NCBI GenBank assembly: GCA_902793005.1
Contig: CADBBQ010000007.1
Coordinates: forward strand, 1-37,494
Source: an uncultured Pseudomonadota bacterium
GTDB taxonomy: Bacteria > Pseudomonadota > Alphaproteobacteria > Rs-D84
DNA length: 37,494 nucleotides
Direction of reading: 5' to 3'
Shown: positions 34,337 through 37,494 of the stretch, piece by piece
Position numbering within the stretch: the first letter of the stretch is position 1
Layout: every line of letters begins with the position of its first letter
Notes under the pieces: model-generated
Seen by the model: only the letters and a program-made list of their open reading frames with translations
The model's database searches: none
Told to the model about the DNA's origin: nothing
Program-made: the position numbers and the translations under genes

Positions 34337-34356
34337 GAATTCTGTCACCCCGACCA
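34337..34356 (+). repeat. Partial copy of the tRNA-Pro 3' end
   Basis: This 20-base stretch matches the last 20 bases of tRNA-Pro (34157-34176) at 18 positions. CTGTCACCCCGACCA is identical at 34162-34176 and 34342-34356, so the copies are 180 bases apart. No tRNA body precedes the second copy. Like the true tRNA, it is followed by a terminator-like hairpin (AAAACCGC/GCGGTTTT, 34374-34396). This is the arrangement left by an element inserted at, or a deleted duplicate of, the tRNA gene. Confidence 0.75.
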
Positions 34357-34497
34357 CAAAATTTCGTTAACAAAAAACCGCATATCGCGGTTTTTTGTTT
34401 AAGAAATTTTAGTGTCACGCCGTAGCATTGTTTGTAATTATAAAAACAAACCGTTCTTATCGGCGTAGGCGGACAATTCAAAATCAACCGATGTATC

Positions 34498-34530
34498 GTT
34501 TTAATTTTTGTTTGTGCGACAATTGGAATT
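34498..34530 (+). repeat. 33-bp direct repeat, copy 2
   Basis: Identical to 34199-34231. It follows a degenerate hairpin (AACCGA...TCGTT, 34485-34500) and lies about 40 bases before the promoter of the second giant gene. Confidence 0.85.
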
Positions 34531-34567
34531 AACACAAATATTTATTTTTTTGTTTTTTACACTTGCC

Positions 34568-34597
34568 TTGACCTTTTGATTTTTTCTACCCTTTATA
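34568..34597 (+). promoter_or_regulatory. Promoter of the second giant secreted gene
   Basis: TTGACC (34568-34573) is followed after 18 bases by TTTATA (34592-34597). The -10 lies in a perfect 12-bp palindrome, CTTTATATAAAG (34591-34602). Confidence 0.45.
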
Positions 34598-34638
34598 TAA
34601 AGAAGGATTATTTTATGATAAATACAGGGAGAAAAATC

Positions 34639-37494
34639 ATGAAAAAATTCGGGATTTTTGCGTTCTTTTGCACATTATGTGGTGCGGCATTTGCCGCGGC
34701 CAGTATCCGTGCCAGTTCTGTTCCATTGTCGGGCGGAACAACCGTCAGTGCACCAAAATCCGCTGTTTCAACAACCACAACCGCATCCGATTCGAATGCA
34801 TCGGATAACAGTGCCCAATCGTCCAGTAATGTTGATGTAAATAACTCCCGTATTTCGTTCGCGTCACCACTGGGCAAGGTTAATCGGTATTATGTTCCGG
34901 CGGGCACACACAACACACAACCATCACAAACCGAAACGGCCGAAACCGCCAAAGAATTGGCCGAACTGCAACGCCAAATTGACAATTTAATCCAAAAACA
35001 AACGCAAATTGAAACAACTTTGCCGACAACTGTTCAAACAGAAATTAAAAATTCTGATTTGACCAAAAACGCCAGTTTTAACGAGGCTATATCCGATTTG
35101 CAAGACAATGTCGCATCAATTGATACAATTAACCAAACCGTTGAATCAAAAATTGATAATAAATTGATTGAATCTGGAATCGTTGACAATCGTGGCAAAC
35201 TGTTGGTTGCAACCACCGACGAAATCCAACCAATTGCATTGGCACAAAAAATGGAAAGTACATTGGCGGTAAAATTTGCAAAAAAATCTGATTTTACACC
35301 GTCAAAAATCGCATCAAACATCGTCAGCGATAACACCGCCGTATCTACATTGGCTGGGAAAATCGGCACAAACGAAGATACAGTCAAAGATTTAATTAAA
35401 TCAGACTTACAAAAACGTGGTATCGTTGATGGCGATAATAAATTACAAGTTGCCAAGAAAACCGAATTGCCGGTAATTGATACAGACACGGTGTCTGCGG
35501 CATTACAAAATACACCTGCGTTTGACAATATGATTTCACAAAATTTAACGGCGCGTGGTATTTATGACGCCAGCAACCAATTACAACTGGTAAAAAAATC
35601 CGAAATCACACCTGAATTTTTATCGGCTAAATTAGATTCTAAATACGCAAAATCTGATGAAATCACAAATTTAGGAAACCAATTATCACTTATCCGTGAT
35701 GGCGACGAAAACACATCTGGTTCAATTGCATATAAATTAAAAAACGCCGGATTTGCAAAAACAACCGACATTACCCCGGAATCTTTGACACGCAAACTGG
35801 ATGGGGTTTACGTCCGCCCCAGTGCGATTACATCTACCGAATTATCTAATAAATTGGCAGATGTCTTTGTAACCCCAAATCAATTGGCCGGGAAAAATTA
35901 CGCAACTAAATCCGAATTACCCGTCGTAAACGAAGAAACTGTCTCGGCGGCATTGCGTAATTCCACAACACTGGACGACACAATTGTCAGAAATTTAAAA
36001 TCCAAACGGTTATTGAACGACAACAACGAATTAAATGTCGCCACAAAATCCAGCGTTGATACATTATCCAGCAACATTTCATCCACAATCGGAACATTGG
36101 CCACGAAAAACGAAGTTGCCGCATTGGACAACCGTTTTGCAAAAACATCCGATATCACCGCCGATGCAATTGCTGACAAAATCGCGGCCAGCGACACCGC
36201 CCGTGAAAAATTAAACGGCAAAATCGGCACAGACGAAACTGCGGTAAAAAAATTAATTTTATCGGATTTGAAAACACGTGGCATTGTTGACAACGGCAAT
36301 AATTTAAATGTCGCCACCAAATCCAGTGTTGACGCATTATCCGACAATATTTCATCCACAATCGATACATTGGCAACAAAGAACGAAGTTGCTGCGTTGG
36401 ACAATAAATTCGCATTAAAAGACGATATTGGCACAAATGAAGACGATGTGAAATCTTTGATTTCTGCGGACTTGAAAAAACGCGGCATCATCGGTACAGA
36501 CGACAAATTAAATGTCGCCACCAAATCCAGCGTTGATACATTATCCGACAATATTTCATCCACAATCGATACATTGGCAACAAAGAACGAAGTTGCTGCA
36601 TTGGACAATAAATTCGCATTAAAAGACGATATTGGCACAAATGAAGACGATGTAAAATCTTTGATTTCTGCGGACTTGAAAAAGCGTGGCATTATTGATG
36701 ACACGACCGAAACATTAAAACTGGCCACCAAGGACGATGTTCGTGTTGAAAATTTGGTTGAAAAATTGGATGACACATTTGCAAAATCCAGTGATTTAAC
36801 GGCCGAAAAAATCGCAACATCCATCGCCGAAAGTGATGCCGCGCGTGAAAAATTATCTGGACAATTGGGCACCAGCGAACAAGACGTCACAAATATTTTG
36901 GTCGCAAAAAACATTTTGAAAAACGACGCAAACAAATCCTTGAATTTGGCCACCAAGGAAGATGTTTCAACATTGTCCAACACCGTATCAAACACAATCG
37001 ACACATTGGCCACAAAAAATGAAGTTTCCGCCCTGGACAGCAAATTCGCATTAAAAGGCGAGGTTGGCACGGACGAGGCCGCGGTCAAAGCACTTATCAA
37101 ATCCGATTTGCAAACGCGCGGTGTTATTGACGACAAAGAAAACCTGGCCATCGCGACAGACTCCGAGGTTTCCGCGTTGTCTGGAACGGTTCGTTCATTG
37201 CAAGCAACCGTTGACGGTGATGTAAACACATCGGGCAGTTTGCTTTACAGAATTAAAAATAATGAAACATTGCGCACTGCATTAAAGGGAACCGACGGTA
37301 AAGATGGTAAAGCCGGAAAAGACGGAACCAGTTATAAATTAAAAGAACCTGTCCAACATTATACGGATTTAAGTGCTTTGGCATCATCCGCCGAAGAGGG
37401 TGACGGACACTATGTTTTGGACAACGGTAAATTGTATGTGTACACCTGCGACACAAACGGCACCTGTGCATTTCCAACCGAGGACAAAGGTATC
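34639..37494 (+). CDS. Second giant secreted modular protein, 3' end outside window
   Basis: 952 codons are visible with no stop to the last base. CAGGGAGAAAAATC precedes the ATG. The signal peptide MKKFGIFAFFCTLCGAAFA is cut after residue 19. The next residues, ASIRASSVPLSGG, match the paralogue's RAGSISMSGG. A Thr/Ser/Asn linker (about 20-95) and the coiled coil LAELQRQIDNLIQKQ follow. From about 120 to 870 come many ~68-residue units built from SDITxxxIAxxIA, 'GTDETAVKKLI..DLKxRGI' and LNVATKSSVDTLS. Near residue 885 a collagen-like GTDGKDGKAGKDGTSYKLK starts a tail-fibre-like module (EGDGHYVLDNGKLYVYTC). The four-Cys modules, if present, lie beyond the window. It is probably an exported fibre or adhesin; the function is not known. 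Confidence 0.85.
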   Translation, partial: MKKFGIFAFFCTLCGAAFAAASIRASSVPLSGGTTVSAPKSAVSTTTTASDSNASDNSAQSSSNVDVNNSRISFASPLGKVNRYYVPAGTHNTQPSQTETAETAKELAELQRQIDNLIQKQTQIETTLPTTVQTEIKNSDLTKNASFNEAISDLQDNVASIDTINQTVESKIDNKLIESGIVDNRGKLLVATTDEIQPIALAQKMESTLAVKFAKKSDFTPSKIASNIVSDNTAVSTLAGKIGTNEDTVKDLIKSDLQKRGIVDGDNKLQVAKKTELPVIDTDTVSAALQNTPAFDNMISQNLTARGIYDASNQLQLVKKSEITPEFLSAKLDSKYAKSDEITNLGNQLSLIRDGDENTSGSIAYKLKNAGFAKTTDITPESLTRKLDGVYVRPSAITSTELSNKLADVFVTPNQLAGKNYATKSELPVVNEETVSAALRNSTTLDDTIVRNLKSKRLLNDNNELNVATKSSVDTLSSNISSTIGTLATKNEVAALDNRFAKTSDITADAIADKIAASDTAREKLNGKIGTDETAVKKLILSDLKTRGIVDNGNNLNVATKSSVDALSDNISSTIDTLATKNEVAALDNKFALKDDIGTNEDDVKSLISADLKKRGIIGTDDKLNVATKSSVDTLSDNISSTIDTLATKNEVAALDNKFALKDDIGTNEDDVKSLISADLKKRGIIDDTTETLKLATKDDVRVENLVEKLDDTFAKSSDLTAEKIATSIAESDAAREKLSGQLGTSEQDVTNILVAKNILKNDANKSLNLATKEDVSTLSNTVSNTIDTLATKNEVSALDSKFALKGEVGTDEAAVKALIKSDLQTRGVIDDKENLAIATDSEVSALSGTVRSLQATVDGDVNTSGSLLYRIKNNETLRTALKGTDGKDGKAGKDGTSYKLKEPVQHYTDLSALASSAEEGDGHYVLDNGKLYVYTCDTNGTCAFPTEDKGI
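36306..36713 (+). repeat. Two near-identical 204-bp tandem units in the second giant gene
   Basis: The sequence from 36306 recurs at 36510, a period of 204 bases or 68 residues. Both copies code for LNVATKSSV, NISSTIDTLATKNEVAALDN and KDDIGTNEDDVKSLISADL. A related unit at 36033 is 69 bases longer to the next (273), because it adds a 23-residue SDITADAIADKIAAS segment. Confidence 0.85.
37021..37263 (+). repeat. 243-bp dispersed repeat, copy in the second giant gene
   Basis: Matches 30151-30393 with seven differences. It codes for the last helical unit and the segment before the collagen-like linker, the same place in the protein as in the first giant. Confidence 0.9.

Noticed and set aside
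35898-37229. 443-residue open frame on the minus strand opposite the second giant gene
   Set aside because: It is a mirror of the repeat codons (Phe/Ser/Val-rich, repeating with the same 204-base period), has no ribosome site, and its opposite strand has signal peptide, promoter and paralogue. The same applies to the frames at 29682-30359 and 32835-33458.
36033-37263. Regularly spaced repeats that might suggest a CRISPR array
   Set aside because: The periods are 204-273 bases, in frame and protein-coding, with no short palindromic repeats and no cas genes.

Overview
The window looks like a chromosomal segment of a Gram-negative, moderately AT-rich bacterium. Several genes point to the Alphaproteobacteria: the ybgC-tolQ-tolR-tolA block next to ruvB, a DnaE whose PHP domain has the alphaproteobacterial TDTN motif, and a Cro/CI regulator of a type common in that class. 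The many secreted, cysteine-rich, repeat-rich proteins of no known family suggest an uncultured, host- or gut-associated lineage. The taxonomic placement is inference; no ribosomal RNA is present.

Layout. 1-337 is the C-terminal part of an XRE-type regulator, ended by a terminator shared with the convergent genes. On the minus strand, reading leftward, secA (12319-9716), dnaE (9688-6254) and rsmH (6257-5409) form one tightly packed block. It is followed by a small membrane protein with its own promoter, a cytoplasmic protein of unknown function, and two secreted Cys-rich proteins with overlapping ends (4180-403). A 74-residue protein and the RNase P RNA gene rnpB lie on the plus strand at 12455-13068.

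From 22473 down to 13109 the minus strand carries a degenerate alpha/beta hydrolase, ruvB, the lipoprotein rlpA, an HD-domain nucleotidase-like protein, ybgC, tolQ, tolR and tolA. After that, from its own promoter, comes a 1404-residue secreted protein with InlB/Listeria-Bacteroides-type repeats. tolB and pal are absent here. From 22618 the plus strand carries a secreted protein, an OmpR/EnvZ-like two-component pair and argS. corA faces them on the minus strand.

The right third (28311-37494) is an accessory-looking region for cell-surface proteins. It holds a small membrane-anchored Cys protein, a 1732-residue secreted modular protein, a tRNA-Pro(GGG) gene with a duplicated 3' end and other direct repeats, and a second giant secreted paralogue that runs off the window. 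The two giants share an N-terminal design, about 68-residue repeats, collagen-like Gly-x-y linkers and a tail-fibre-like module. One of them adds six copies of a four-cysteine module that I do not recognise. A 243-bp stretch is nearly identical between the two genes, which suggests recent recombination. This modular surface-protein family is the best candidate for something undescribed.
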